Shown piece after piece: positions 17,153 through 25,260 of a stretch of DNA of 64,000 nt. Origin of the DNA: Actinomadura sp. NBRC 104425 (GTDB taxonomy: Bacteria; Actinomycetota; Actinomycetes; Streptosporangiales; Streptosporangiaceae). A program made the position numbers and the translations under genes. Position 1 is the first letter of the stretch, and the number at the start of each line of letters is the position of its first letter. Below the pieces are notes generated by a model. That model was not told the DNA's origin, did no database searches, and worked only from the letters and a program-made list of their open reading frames with translations. The stretch is taken from assembly GCF_030269545.1 (NCBI RefSeq), contig NZ_BSTN01000015.1, positions 62,001-126,000 on the forward strand, in the 5' to 3' direction.

Positions 17153-17400
17153 ATGTACCGACAGGGAGAGGTCCTGATCTTGCCGGTAGCGGAGGACGCG
17201 GTTTCGCAGGAGGTGCGCGACCTGCCGCCCGCGCCGAGCCGGTGGCGATGATCGAGGTGGTGAACCGCACCCCCGAGCCGGACGGGTCGTTCCCCACCTG
17301 CCACCTGCGCGTCCCGCCCCATGTCAGGGCGGCCCGCGAAGGCGTCGCCTGGACATTCGGCCTGGACGAGGCCGACTACAGGCCCGAACGGGAGACCTGA
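17153..17400 (+). pseudogene. Decayed accessory ORF pair
   Basis: Two tiny overlapping frames. The first, 17153-17251, starts MYRQGEVLILPVAEDAVSQE and stops after 32 aa. The second, 17248-17400, is 50 aa (MIEVVNRTPEPDG to DEADYRPERET) in another frame, joined by ATGA. From memory, MYRQGD-type starts belong to ~100-aa actinobacterial proteins, and the PEPDGS...LRVPP...WTFGL pattern is the C-terminal end of DUF6745-type proteins. Both would therefore be fragments left after an internal deletion. The codon use is coding-like. A tiny functional gene at 17248 cannot be excluded. Confidence 0.5.
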
Positions 17401-17565
17401 CCCGCGGCGGGCAGCCGCCCGCCCGGGCCGCCCGGGCTCCGGCGGGGGCCGGCACGGCGGGCCGGGGGCCCGTTGGTGGCACTTCCCCTGCGACCAACGG
17501 ACCCTGGCCCGCCCACTCGGGCCACGGGGCCCGGGCGTCGACGCGCCGGTGACGCTGCCGAGGCC

Positions 17566-18468
17566 TCAGTAGGCGGCAAGGGTGCTGGTGAGGATGTGCC
17601 GGGTGTGCTCCGGCAGGGAGGCCTCGGTGACCAGGGTGTTGAAGGCGTGCCAGTGGCGTTCGATCTGGGCGGGGCTCGACGGGTAGCACGCCCCTTGGGA
17701 CCGGTCGAGGTAGACCAGGTCGGGCAGGCTGTGCTGGTGGAAGCGGACCAGGGTGAACGGCTGGTCGCCCAGGTGGCCCGTCGCGGTGTGCGGCGCGACC
17801 TGCACGGTGACGTTCGGCCGCTGGGCGACCTCGAGGATGTGCTGGATCTGCGCACGCATCGTCGCCGTGCCGCCGACCGGGCGCCACAGCACCGCCTCGT
17901 CCAGCACCACCCACAGGTTGACCGGCCGCGGGCGCATCCGCAGGATCCGCTGGCGGCGCAGGCGCAGCATGACGCGGCGGCGCAGCTCGTCCTCGGCGGC
18001 GTCGGGGTGGTGCCGGGCGATGTCCGCGCGGGCGTAATCGGGGGTCTGCAGCAGCACCGGCACGGTGGTGGGCTCGAAGCTGCGGACGAGCCAGGCGGAC
18101 TGCTCGGCCGACAGGTAGAGGCGCTCCCGGGCGGGCACGAGGTCGCGCTCGTCGTCCCACCAGCCTGGGGCGCGGGACTGCTCGACGAGGGCCAGCGCGG
18201 TGGCGTGCTCGGCCTTGTCGTGGAGCCCGTAGAGGGTGAGCAGGGCGACGACGTCGCGCTCCTTGAAGCCGGTGCGGCCGCGTTCCATGCGGCTGAGCTT
18301 CGCGGTGGACGCGCCGATGGCCCTGGCCGCCTGTCCGCGGGTCATGCCGCACTCCTCGCGCAGCGCGCGCAGGCGCCTGCCGAGCAGCAGCCGCGGGACG
18401 AGCGGACCGCTGGACGCGGACGCGGCGGGCCGGTCGGTGAACGCTTCGGTGCGGGAGGCGGCGATCAA
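17566..18468 (-). CDS. Helix-turn-helix regulator with DUF5753 domain
   Basis: A 300-aa regulator of the large actinobacterial XRE/DUF5753 group. The XRE HTH is at ~30-85 (LRALREECGMTRGQAARAIG, KLSRMERGRTGFKERDV) and DUF5753 at ~105-285 (WLVRSFEPTTVPVLLQTPDYARA; LWVVLDEAVLWRPVGG; LPDLVYLDR). The start is the TTG at 18468, preceded by AAGGAG with 5 nt spacing. The ATG-less upstream open frame to 18516 is rejected. Such regulators normally sit beside a small DUF397 partner gene. None is found here; the flanks hold only gene remnants, so this looks like an orphan. Confidence 0.85.
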   Translation of the reverse strand: MIAASRTEAFTDRPAASASSGPLVPRLLLGRRLRALREECGMTRGQAARAIGASTAKLSRMERGRTGFKERDVVALLTLYGLHDKAEHATALALVEQSRAPGWWDDERDLVPARERLYLSAEQSAWLVRSFEPTTVPVLLQTPDYARADIARHHPDAAEDELRRRVMLRLRRQRILRMRPRPVNLWVVLDEAVLWRPVGGTATMRAQIQHILEVAQRPNVTVQVAPHTATGHLGDQPFTLVRFHQHSLPDLVYLDRSQGACYPSSPAQIERHWHAFNTLVTEASLPEHTRHILTSTLAAY

Positions 18469-18699
18469 GGCTGCTCCTTGTATGGACGGCCACGGACGAA
18501 CCAACACCGGCTTCACACGGTAACGCCCGACCTGTGGGAAAGCGTTTCATCCCACCCGATGGCGTTACGCCGCCATCCTGCCCCAACCGGGCACGGGACA
18601 CCCCGAAACGCGCCTTGACGTGCGGAAATGCCGAATCCGGCCAGTGTCGCCTTATGAAAAGACCGAACAGCCCGTTTGTGTGTCGCCACAAGGACGCGC

Positions 18700-18840
18700 G
18701 TGCCGCCCGGGGTTTGCGGGCCGCCCCGCACATGGTGGATGGTCGACCGCTTCGAGCGGTTGCACCTCCGGCCGCCACAGCGAGCACGGCACGATGCCGG
18801 GTGCGACGGGCTCCAGGCCCTCGAAGCAGCAGTGGACCAT
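18700..18840 (-). pseudogene. C-terminal remnant of an S-adenosylmethionine methyltransferase-type gene
   Basis: The minus strand encodes a short stretch, CCFEGLEPVAPGIVPCSLWRPE. It matches my memory of the conserved C-terminal end of actinobacterial PF04672 methyltransferases (FFDGLELVEPGVVP..RWRP). About 25 codons later the terminal motif (GAARKP, cf. GVARKP) appears in a different frame, indicating a frameshift. No N-terminal domain or start is present, so this is a fragment. The rest of the 18469-18953 gap shows no supported gene. Confidence 0.5.
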
Positions 18841-18953
18841 AGCGGTGCTCGTTGACGGTCGTGGGTTCCCTTTCCGTGGCGGACGGCACCTGTTCCCACC
18901 AGCCGCCCCGGACATCCCAACGGCGGGTTCCGGCCCCTATGGCCGACATGCAC

Positions 18954-18990
18954 CGACGGCCCCCGGCGCGGAGGCGACCGGGGGCCGTCG
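18954..18990 (-). terminator. Terminator hairpin of metNIQ operon
   Basis: A perfect 13-bp stem, CGACGGCCCCCGG with CCGGGGGCCGTCG, encloses an 11-nt loop. It lies about 20 nt after the metQ stop codon on the minus strand. No T-run follows, typical of actinomycete I-shaped terminators. Confidence 0.7.
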
Positions 18991-19010
18991 AAGGCGCGTG
19001 CGGCGCCGGA

Positions 19011-19820
19011 TCAGGCGGCGGGCAGCACCGAGCCCTTGTAGGTGTCCTCGATGAACTTCTTGACCTCCGGGCCGCGCAGCAGGTCGACGAGCTTCTTGAT
19101 CTGCGGGTCGTCGGCGTCCTCCGGCCGGGTGACCAGGCCGTTGACGTACGGATTGCCCTCGGCCTTCTCGCTGACCAGCGCGTCCTTGGCCGGGGTGAGC
19201 TTGGCCTCCAGCGCATAGTTGCCGTTGATGACCGAGGCGTCCACGTCCGGGAGCTGGCGCGGCAGCGCGGCGGCGTCGGTGGGCTTGAACTTGATGTTCT
19301 TGGGGTTGCCGGTGATGTCCTTCTCGGTGGCGTTCTGGCCCGCGCCGGGCTTGAGGGTGATCACGCCGTTGTCGGCCAGCAGCTTCAGCGCGCGCGCCTC
19401 GTTGGACGGGTCGCTGGGCACCGCGACGGTGGCGCCCTGCTTCAGGTCCGCCAGCTTGGTGACCTTCTTGGAGTAGACGCCGAGCGGCTCCAGGTGCACC
19501 CCGGCGACGAAGGTCAGCTTCTGCCCGGTCTTCTGGTTCGACTCGTCCAGGTACGGCTTGTGCTGGAAGTAGTTGGCGTCGAGCTGGCCGTCGTTGAGCG
19601 CGGGGTTCAGCTGCTCGTAGTTGCTGAACTCGCGGATCTCCAGTCTGAGCCCGTTCTTGTCCGCCAGGTTGTCCTTGACGAACTTGAGGATCTCGGCGTG
19701 CGGCACCGAGGTGGCGCCGACGGTGAGGGTGTCGTCGGAGCTTGCGTCGCCGCCGCCGCAGCCGGCCAGGCCCAGCAGCAGTCCGGCGGACACGACAACG
19801 GTTGTGATCTTGCGCAGCAC
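19011..19820 (-). CDS. metQ: MetQ/NlpA-family ABC transporter substrate-binding lipoprotein (methionine)
   Basis: A 269-aa lipoprotein. A signal peptide (MLRKITTVVVSAGLLLG) ends in the lipobox LAGC with Cys21 as lipidation site. The NlpA fold follows: TLTVGATSVPHAEILKFV, QLDANYFQHKPYLDE, DPSNEARALKLLADNG, and DASVINGNYALEA near the end. It captures methionine, probably both D and L forms, at the outer face of the membrane and delivers it to MetI (family knowledge). It is the last gene of metN-metI-metQ, 112 bp after metI, and is followed by a strong hairpin at 18954-18990. Confidence 0.92.
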   Translation of the reverse strand: MLRKITTVVVSAGLLLGLAGCGGGDASSDDTLTVGATSVPHAEILKFVKDNLADKNGLRLEIREFSNYEQLNPALNDGQLDANYFQHKPYLDESNQKTGQKLTFVAGVHLEPLGVYSKKVTKLADLKQGATVAVPSDPSNEARALKLLADNGVITLKPGAGQNATEKDITGNPKNIKFKPTDAAALPRQLPDVDASVINGNYALEAKLTPAKDALVSEKAEGNPYVNGLVTRPEDADDPQIKKLVDLLRGPEVKKFIEDTYKGSVLPAA

Positions 19821-19932
19821 GAAGAGTGCCTTTCTCGTTCGGTGACAGGGAATCGGTGTCAGGCGCCCGCGGTGTCAGGGAGACGGGGAGCGGGGGTCGT
19901 CCGCGGCGCCGTGGCCATTGGCGGGTGAGCGG

Positions 19933-20589
19933 TCATTTGTGGGTGAGGCGCCGTACGGCCAGGTCGCCCAGCGACTGCACCACCTGCACCAGCGCGATGA
20001 GCAGCACCAGGATGGCGAGCATCATCCCGGTCTCGAAGCGCTGGTAGCCGTAGCGGATCGCCAGGTCGCCGAGGCCGCCGCCGCCGATCGCGCCCGCCAT
20101 CGCCGAATAGCCGATGAGGGCGATGACGGTGACGGTCAGGCCCGCGACCAGCCCGGGGCGGGCCTCGCGCAGCAGCACCTTCCAGATGATCTGGCCGCGG
20201 GAGGCGCCCATCGCCTGGGCGGCGGCGACCACCCCCGGGTCCACCTCGCGCAGCGCGGTCTCCACCAGGCGCGCGTAGAAGGGGATGGCCGACAGCGTCA
20301 GCGGCACGATCGCCGCCTGGGTGCCGATGGACGTGCCGACCAGCGCCCGGGTGAACGGGATGATCGCCATCATCAGGATCACGAACGGCAGCGACCGGCC
20401 GATGTTGACGATCGCGCCGAGCACCTTGTTGACCGCCGGGACGGGCAGCAGCCCGCCGCGCTCGGTCAGCACCAGCAGCACCCCGAGCAGCGTGCCGCCG
20501 AGCGCCGTGAACAGCGTCGACCACACGGTCATCTGCAGCGTCTCCAGGGTGCCCTGGCGCAGCAGCGGAACCATCTCGTCCCAGGTCAT
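19933..20589 (-). CDS. metI: Methionine ABC transporter permease
   Basis: A 218-aa integral membrane permease with five hydrophobic segments. It carries the EAA loop that docks on MetN (AAAQAMGASRGQIIWKVLL, ~residues 135-155) and the MetI-typical RSLPFVILMMAIIPFTR. The ATG at 20589 overlaps the metN stop by 4 bp (ATGA), so the two genes are translationally coupled. It forms the dimeric channel of the MetNIQ importer. Length and motifs are standard for the family; nothing is odd. Confidence 0.92.
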   Translation of the reverse strand: MTWDEMVPLLRQGTLETLQMTVWSTLFTALGGTLLGVLLVLTERGGLLPVPAVNKVLGAIVNIGRSLPFVILMMAIIPFTRALVGTSIGTQAAIVPLTLSAIPFYARLVETALREVDPGVVAAAQAMGASRGQIIWKVLLREARPGLVAGLTVTVIALIGYSAMAGAIGGGGLGDLAIRYGYQRFETGMMLAILVLLIALVQVVQSLGDLAVRRLTHK

Positions 20590-21647
20590 GAGACCGGCGC
20601 CTCCTCGTCGGTCGCGGGGTCGGTCGCGGGGTCGGTCGCGGGCGCGCCCGGCGCGTCGCCGGCGGTTCCGTGGATTTCGACGGCCAGGCCCGCCTCGCGC
20701 AGGTGGGCCAGCTGGGCCGCGTTGACGTCGGGTTCGCCGGGCAGTTCGATGCGCAGCCGTCCGATGCGCGTGCCGCCGATCTCCTCCACCGCGCCGCCGA
20801 GGATGTTGACGTCGATGGAGTAGGTGCGGGCCAGCGTGGACACGAACGGCCGGTCCGCGCCGTCCCCCTCGAACGTGACGTCCACCACGGTGGTGCCGGC
20901 GCGCAGCACCGGATCGGGCAGCGGGAACAGGCCGCGCGCCAGCTCCGAGCCGGGGCGCAGCAGCAGTTCGCGCACCGGGCCGGACTCCACCACCCGCCCG
21001 TCGCGCATGATCGCCACGGAGTCGCAGATGCGCTTGACCACGTCCATCTCGTGGGTGATGAGCAGGATGGTCAGGCCGAGCCGCCGGTTGAGGTCGCGCA
21101 GCAGCTCCAGGATGGACGCGGTCGTCTCGGGGTCGAGCGCGGAGGTGGCCTCATCCGACAGCAGCACCTTGGGCCGTCCGGCCAGGGCGCGGGCGATGCC
21201 GACGCGCTGCTTTTGCCCGCCGGAGATCTGCGCGGGGTAGGCGCGGGCGTGCTCGGTGAGTCCGACAAGCTCCAGCAGCTCGGCCACGCGCTCGGCCCGT
21301 TCGGCGCGCGGCACGCCCATCACCTCCAGCGGGAACGCGACGTTGCCCGCCACGGTGCGGCTGGACAGCAGGCCGAAATGCTGGTGGATCATGCCGATGC
21401 GCCGGCGGGCCCGGCGCAGCTCGCCGCCGGACAGCGCCGGCAGGTCCTGCCCGTCCACCAGCACGCGCCCCGCGTCGGGCCGTTCCAGCAGGTTGACACA
21501 GCGCAGCAGGGTGCTCTTGCCGGCGCCGCTGCGGCCGAGCACGCCGAACACCTCGCCTTCGCGGACGGTCAGGTCGACGCCGTCGACGGCGGTCACCTCG
21601 CGCCCGCGGGTGCGGTAGACCTTGCGGAGTTTCTCGATCTGGATCAA
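20586..21647 (-). CDS. metN: Methionine ABC transporter ATP-binding protein
   Basis: A 353-aa ATPase. Walker A is GRSGAGKSTL, the signature ISGGQKQRVGIARALA, Walker B VLLSDEATSALD and the switch His ITHEMDVV. Residues ~255-335 form the C-terminal NIL domain that binds methionine and inhibits transport when internal methionine is high (family knowledge). The start is the TTG at 21647 (MIQIEKLRKVYRTRG): GGGTGA stands 6 nt before it and a stop in frame just upstream excludes longer forms. The C-terminal tail carries an ATDP repeat encoded by a 12-bp DNA repeat at 20607-20642. It heads the metNIQ operon. Confidence 0.92.
   Translation of the reverse strand: MIQIEKLRKVYRTRGREVTAVDGVDLTVREGEVFGVLGRSGAGKSTLLRCVNLLERPDAGRVLVDGQDLPALSGGELRRARRRIGMIHQHFGLLSSRTVAGNVAFPLEVMGVPRAERAERVAELLELVGLTEHARAYPAQISGGQKQRVGIARALAGRPKVLLSDEATSALDPETTASILELLRDLNRRLGLTILLITHEMDVVKRICDSVAIMRDGRVVESGPVRELLLRPGSELARGLFPLPDPVLRAGTTVVDVTFEGDGADRPFVSTLARTYSIDVNILGGAVEEIGGTRIGRLRIELPGEPDVNAAQLAHLREAGLAVEIHGTAGDAPGAPATDPATDPATDEEAPVS
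20607..20642. repeat. Three tandem copies of a 12-bp unit inside metN
   Basis: GTCGGTCGCGGG occurs three times head to tail at the 3' end of metN. It encodes three ATDP tetrapeptide repeats in the disordered tail of the ATPase. The unit is a multiple of three, so copy changes keep the frame. Confidence 0.85.
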
Positions 21648-22174
21648 GAGGTTTCACCCGTGCGGGTCGACCGCGCGCAAGCAGGCGCGCGGAGCGTGGA
21701 CGGTGGTCGGGAAGGACGCGTGAGCGGGGAGCCGACGGGGGCTCTAGGCGCGGCCGGGCGGGTACGGCGCGTGGCTCAGCAGGTGGGTCTGGAAGGTCAT
21801 GTGCGCGGCTCGATGTGGTCCGGGGGTGGGCTCGCTTCGGGGCGCGAGGCTTCGGTCGGGGCCCTCAGCGGTCGCACATTCGACACCGGCACGTACACCC
21901 CATCGCGCGCACGGCTCGGGGGCGGCGCGTCGGGCAGGGGTGTGCGGCAGTCACGGTCATCAGTAAACCGGCCCGACACTGATGGTGCAAATCCAGTCAT
22001 ACGACACGAAGGCCGTCGTGATGGGACTCACATGGTCATGCCGGGCCCCACGGCGACGCCGTCGAGGAGTGGTCGCCGCCGGATGGAAACGATCTCCTCC
22101 GAAGGACAGCACAATCTCATAGTGCGAACAGGTGAAACGAGGCGTTCCGGACGTCTAGAGTGAGGTTCGACGTG
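21648..22174. other. Divergent intergenic region before metN
   Basis: A 527-bp region between metN (minus) and the hairpin preceding the gene at 22233 (plus). I looked for an SAM riboswitch on the minus strand because it would fit metN, and found no recognisable SAM-I or SAM-IV core. A 67-aa minus-strand ORF at 21797-22000 lacks a ribosome binding site and is not supported. The stretch 21950-22130 is less GC-rich and probably holds the promoters. Confidence 0.5.
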
Positions 22175-22199
22175 GGGCCCTCCTCCGGGAGGGCCCTTT
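22175..22199 (+). terminator. Hairpin with T-run in leader of the 22233 gene (attenuator or terminator)
   Basis: A perfect 9-bp stem GGGCCCTCC / GGAGGGCCC with a TCCG loop is followed by TTTC. It is 33 nt upstream of the ATG at 22233. No plus-strand gene ends nearby for it to terminate, so it may be an attenuator in the leader of the downstream gene. An insulating terminator for divergent transcription is also possible. Confidence 0.5.
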
Positions 22200-22232
22200 C
22201 CCTGTACCTCGTGTGATCAGAGGACCCGAAGC

Positions 22233-22805
22233 ATGAACGAGCATGAGCTGCGCGCGGAGTTGCTGCGGCTGCTGAGCGACGGGATGACCGAGCCCGCGTC
22301 GACCGCGGTGAACGGTGAGCGCGGCCTCGTGCCGCTCGCGCTCGACATGGACGGCGACGTCGCCGTCGTCTCGTTCCTGCGACATCAGAACGGCGGCACC
22401 GGAGGCTGCTTCATCGAAGGTGTCACGTTCCACAAGCGGGACGGCGAATGGATCGAGCTCGGCGGCGGCGGGGCCTGGGCTCCCGAAGAGCCGCTGGCCC
22501 GGCGTCCCGCGGCGGAGCTCGGCGGCCACCTGATCCGGTACGCCATGGGCCGTACCGTCCGCAACGCCAACCGGCTGTTCCCCTGGGGCGCCAAGTGGGT
22601 GAGCGAGGCCAAGCTGCGCGCCTCCAGCGAGGTCGCGCAGATCCGGGTCGGCTCGCGGCTGCTGGACGTCCCGGCGCACGGGCACGTCGTGGTGGTCTGG
22701 ACGGCGCGCCGCGACCCCGTCGTCGAGGCCCTGGACAAGGACGGCGCCGTGCTGTCATCACTGGACCTCGGCCCCAGGCTCGTCCCCCTGGCTTCGACGG
22801 CCTGA
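22233..22805 (+). CDS. Uncharacterised actinobacterial protein
   Basis: A 190-aa soluble protein with no recognised domain. It starts MNEHELRAELLRLLSDG and appears as a short helical N-terminus followed by a beta-rich body (VPLALDMDGDVAVVSFLRHQ; CFIEGVTFHKRDGEWIELGGGGAW; HGHVVVVWTARRDPVVEALD). No signal peptide or membrane segment is present. AGAGGA stands 8 nt before the ATG. A T-run hairpin in its leader suggests regulated expression. It is followed 24 bp later by a small CopD-like membrane protein, possibly co-transcribed. Function unknown. Confidence 0.7.
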   Translation: MNEHELRAELLRLLSDGMTEPASTAVNGERGLVPLALDMDGDVAVVSFLRHQNGGTGGCFIEGVTFHKRDGEWIELGGGGAWAPEEPLARRPAAELGGHLIRYAMGRTVRNANRLFPWGAKWVSEAKLRASSEVAQIRVGSRLLDVPAHGHVVVVWTARRDPVVEALDKDGAVLSSLDLGPRLVPLASTA

Positions 22806-22829
22806 CCCCCTCGCCCCCTGGGAGGACCC

Positions 22830-23225
22830 GTGCTCGCCATCACCTGGGACACCGTCCGCGTCTTCCTGCACGTACTGGCAGCGACCATATGGGTCGGCGG
22901 GCAGCTGACCCTCACGGCGCTGCTGCCCGTGCTGCGCCGCGCGGGCGGCGACACCTCCAAGCTCGCCGCCCGCCAGTTCAACCGGGTCGCCTGGGCCGCG
23001 TTCGCCGTGCTCGTGCTGACCGGCGTGTGGAACATCGCGGCCGTGGGCGACGCGGACGGCGCCTACAAGACGACCCTCCACGTGAAGCTGGCCGTCGTGG
23101 TCGTGTCGGGTGTCGCCGCGTTCCTGCACACCCGGGCGTCCGCCCCCAAGGGCCTGGCCGTGTCGGGGGCCGTGAGCGGCGTGGCCGCCCTGGCGGCCCT
23201 GCTGCTGGGAGTCATGCTCGGCTGA
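22830..23225 (+). CDS. CopD-like small integral membrane protein
   Basis: A 131-aa protein with four hydrophobic helices: ~6-28 (TVRVFLHVLAATIWVGGQLTL), ~52-72, ~84-102 and ~110-130. The first helix carries His in FLHVLAATIWVGGQ, the pattern of the CopD/DUF2269 superfamily, whose members bind haem or copper or assist their transport. A second His is in TTLHVKLAVVV. The metal role is family inference. The GTG at 22830 has GGAGG just upstream. It sits close behind the 190-aa gene. Confidence 0.75.
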   Translation: MLAITWDTVRVFLHVLAATIWVGGQLTLTALLPVLRRAGGDTSKLAARQFNRVAWAAFAVLVLTGVWNIAAVGDADGAYKTTLHVKLAVVVVSGVAAFLHTRASAPKGLAVSGAVSGVAALAALLLGVMLG

Positions 23226-23263
23226 CCCCCTGTACGGCCGTCTGAGGTCACGGTTCGGGCGGG

Positions 23264-23869
23264 TCACAGCCAGCCGAGGTCGCGGGCGGCGCGGACGGCG
23301 GCGTGCCGGTTGTCCACGCCGAGCTTGGTGACCGCGGCCGACAGGTAGTTGCGCACCGTCCCCTCCGACAGCCCGAGGGCGCGGGCGATGCGGGCGACGG
23401 GCGCGCCGTCGGCGGCGGCGCGCAGGGCGTCCAGCTCGCGCGGCGTCAGCGGGCACTCCTCGGCGGCCAGCGCGTCGGCGGCCAGCTGCGGGTCGATGTA
23501 GCGCGCGCCGCCGGCGACCTGCCGGATGACCTGCGCGAGCCGCGCGCCGGGCGCGTCCTTGCCGAGGAAGCCGCGCACGCCCGCGCTCATGGCGCGGCGC
23601 AGGTTGCCGGGCCGCCCGTGCGCGGTGACGATCACGACCCGGCAGCCGGGCAGGTCGCGGGCCAGGCGCTCGGCGGCGGCGAGCCCGTCCAGGCCCGGCA
23701 TGTCCAGGTCCAGCACCGCCACGTCCGGTTCGAGGGCCAGCGCCCGCTCCACCGCCTCGTCGCCGCGGCCGACGTCGGCCACGACCTCGATGCCGGGCTC
23801 GGTGTCGAGCAGCAGCACCAGCGCGTCCCTGATCAGCAGGTGGTCGTCGGCCAGCAGCACCCGGATCAT
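23264..23869 (-). CDS. LuxR/NarL-type response regulator
   Basis: A 201-aa two-domain regulator. The receiver domain (1-120) has the acidic pair in LLADDHLLIRD and the phosphoacceptor Asp54 in AVLDLDMPGLDG, with Thr in IVTAHG and Lys in FLGKDAP. The LuxR-type HTH is at ~140-195 (LTPRELDALRAAADG, IARALGLSEGTVRNYLSAAVTKLG). The ATG at 23869 overlaps the stop of the kinase gene (ATGA), so kinase and regulator are coupled. Target genes are not evident; an orphan ABC ATPase lies just upstream of the kinase. Confidence 0.9.
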   Translation of the reverse strand: MIRVLLADDHLLIRDALVLLLDTEPGIEVVADVGRGDEAVERALALEPDVAVLDLDMPGLDGLAAAERLARDLPGCRVVIVTAHGRPGNLRRAMSAGVRGFLGKDAPGARLAQVIRQVAGGARYIDPQLAADALAAEECPLTPRELDALRAAADGAPVARIARALGLSEGTVRNYLSAAVTKLGVDNRHAAVRAARDLGWL

Positions 23870-25074
23870 GCCCGGTCCCTTTCGGCGGGTTCCGGCGCCG
23901 GGCGCAGCGGCACGGCCGCGGCCACCCGGAACGTTCCGTCGCCGACCGGTCCGGCGGTGAACTCCCCGCCCGCCGCGGCGATCCGCTCGGCCAGCCCGGC
24001 CAGCCCGCTGCCGGGCGGATGCGCGGCGGCGTCCGGTGCGCGGCGGCCCGGCCCCGCCCCGTCGTTGCTGATCTCCAGCCACAGCCGGTCGTCGTCGGCC
24101 CACACCGTGATCAGGCACCAGGTCGCGTTGCTGTGCCGCAGCACGTTGGTGGCGGCCTCGCGGGCGACCCGGCCGAGCGGTTCGTGCACGTGGGCGGGCA
24201 GCCGCGGGGAGATTTCGGGGGGCCGGCAGCGGATCCCGGCCGCCTGCAGCACGGCGGACATGCCGTCCAGTTCCGTGCGCAGCGACGTCGCCCGGTAGCC
24301 GCGGACGATCTCCCGCACGTCGCCGACCGCCTCGCGCGCCATCGCCTGGATCTCGGTCAGTTCCTTGCGCACGCGCCCGGGGTCGCGCTCCAGGTACCGT
24401 TCGGCGACCTCGGCGCGCAGGGCGACGGCCTGGAGGCTGTGGCCGAGCACGTCGTGCAGGTCCCGGGCGAAGCGGAGCCGCTCCTCCCCCACGGCGGATC
24501 GAGCCAGCTCCGCGCGCGCCCGCCGCAGTTCCTGGACGACGTGGTACATCCACACCGTCACGTAACCGGAGAACGCCGCGACGGGGACGCCGAACAGCTC
24601 GTACAGCACCGTCAGCGGGGGCAGTCCGAGCAGCACCCCGTACGCGGGGGTGAGGACGGTGGCGGCCCCGGTCACCGCCACGGCCTGCCGTAGCGGCAGC
24701 ACGACGGGGATGAGCCCGGCGGGGAGCATCAGCAGGTTCCCCCAGCCGTCCTGCGCGCCCATCACCGGCGGCAGCCCCCAGCACACGGCGGTGAGGGCGG
24801 CCAGTCCGATGCGGTGGGCGGGCGCGGTACGGCGGCGCAGGTTGAGCCACAGCAGCCGCCCGTAGCCGGCGCATATCGCCGCCGCCGCCGTCACGGCGAG
24901 AGCCACGCGTTGCGGCTCGGAGCGGGTGAAGGCCTCATACCAGAGGGCGGGCAGCAGCATGCCGGTCAGGGTCAGCAGGGTCAACGCCACGATGACGGCG
25001 GCGAAGGCCCCGGGGCGCCCGATCCTCGGCTGCACCTGTCTGCCTGCCTCTGCGATCAACGGGAGCAGGGTCAC
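23866..25074 (-). CDS. DesK-type sensor histidine kinase
   Basis: A 402-aa membrane sensor. Five or six hydrophobic segments occupy residues ~22-175 with only short loops, so the signal is probably sensed in the membrane. The HisKA_3 box is RFARDLHDVLGHSLQ with phospho-acceptor His207. The HATPase region follows: N box REAATNVLRHSNA, G boxes SNDGAGPG and GSGLAGLAERIA. This is the DesK/LiaS class paired with NarL-type regulators. The GTG at 25074 gives the full first helix but has no clear ribosome binding site, so the start is uncertain. Confidence 0.88.
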   Translation of the reverse strand: MTLLPLIAEAGRQVQPRIGRPGAFAAVIVALTLLTLTGMLLPALWYEAFTRSEPQRVALAVTAAAAICAGYGRLLWLNLRRRTAPAHRIGLAALTAVCWGLPPVMGAQDGWGNLLMLPAGLIPVVLPLRQAVAVTGAATVLTPAYGVLLGLPPLTVLYELFGVPVAAFSGYVTVWMYHVVQELRRARAELARSAVGEERLRFARDLHDVLGHSLQAVALRAEVAERYLERDPGRVRKELTEIQAMAREAVGDVREIVRGYRATSLRTELDGMSAVLQAAGIRCRPPEISPRLPAHVHEPLGRVAREAATNVLRHSNATWCLITVWADDDRLWLEISNDGAGPGRRAPDAAAHPPGSGLAGLAERIAAAGGEFTAGPVGDGTFRVAAAVPLRPAPEPAERDRA

Positions 25075-25260
25075 TCAGGGTACGCGAGGTGCCCGCCCCC
25101 GCCTCTTGGCGGTGCCGTCAAAGCTTTCGGCCGCCGATTGTCACCGCGCTCACAATTTCAGCCCCCGGGCAGGGCGCGCGGGCCTGCGAGAACGCTACGA
25201 CCGCCCCTGGGCGCACCCGAAGGCCTCTTGCGGGCGCCCCGGGGCGAGAGGCGTCCGGTG

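Noticed and set aside
21648..22000. SAM riboswitch upstream of metN
   Set aside because: GGGTGAAACC near the metN start recalls part of an S-box, but the remaining conserved helices and core are absent.
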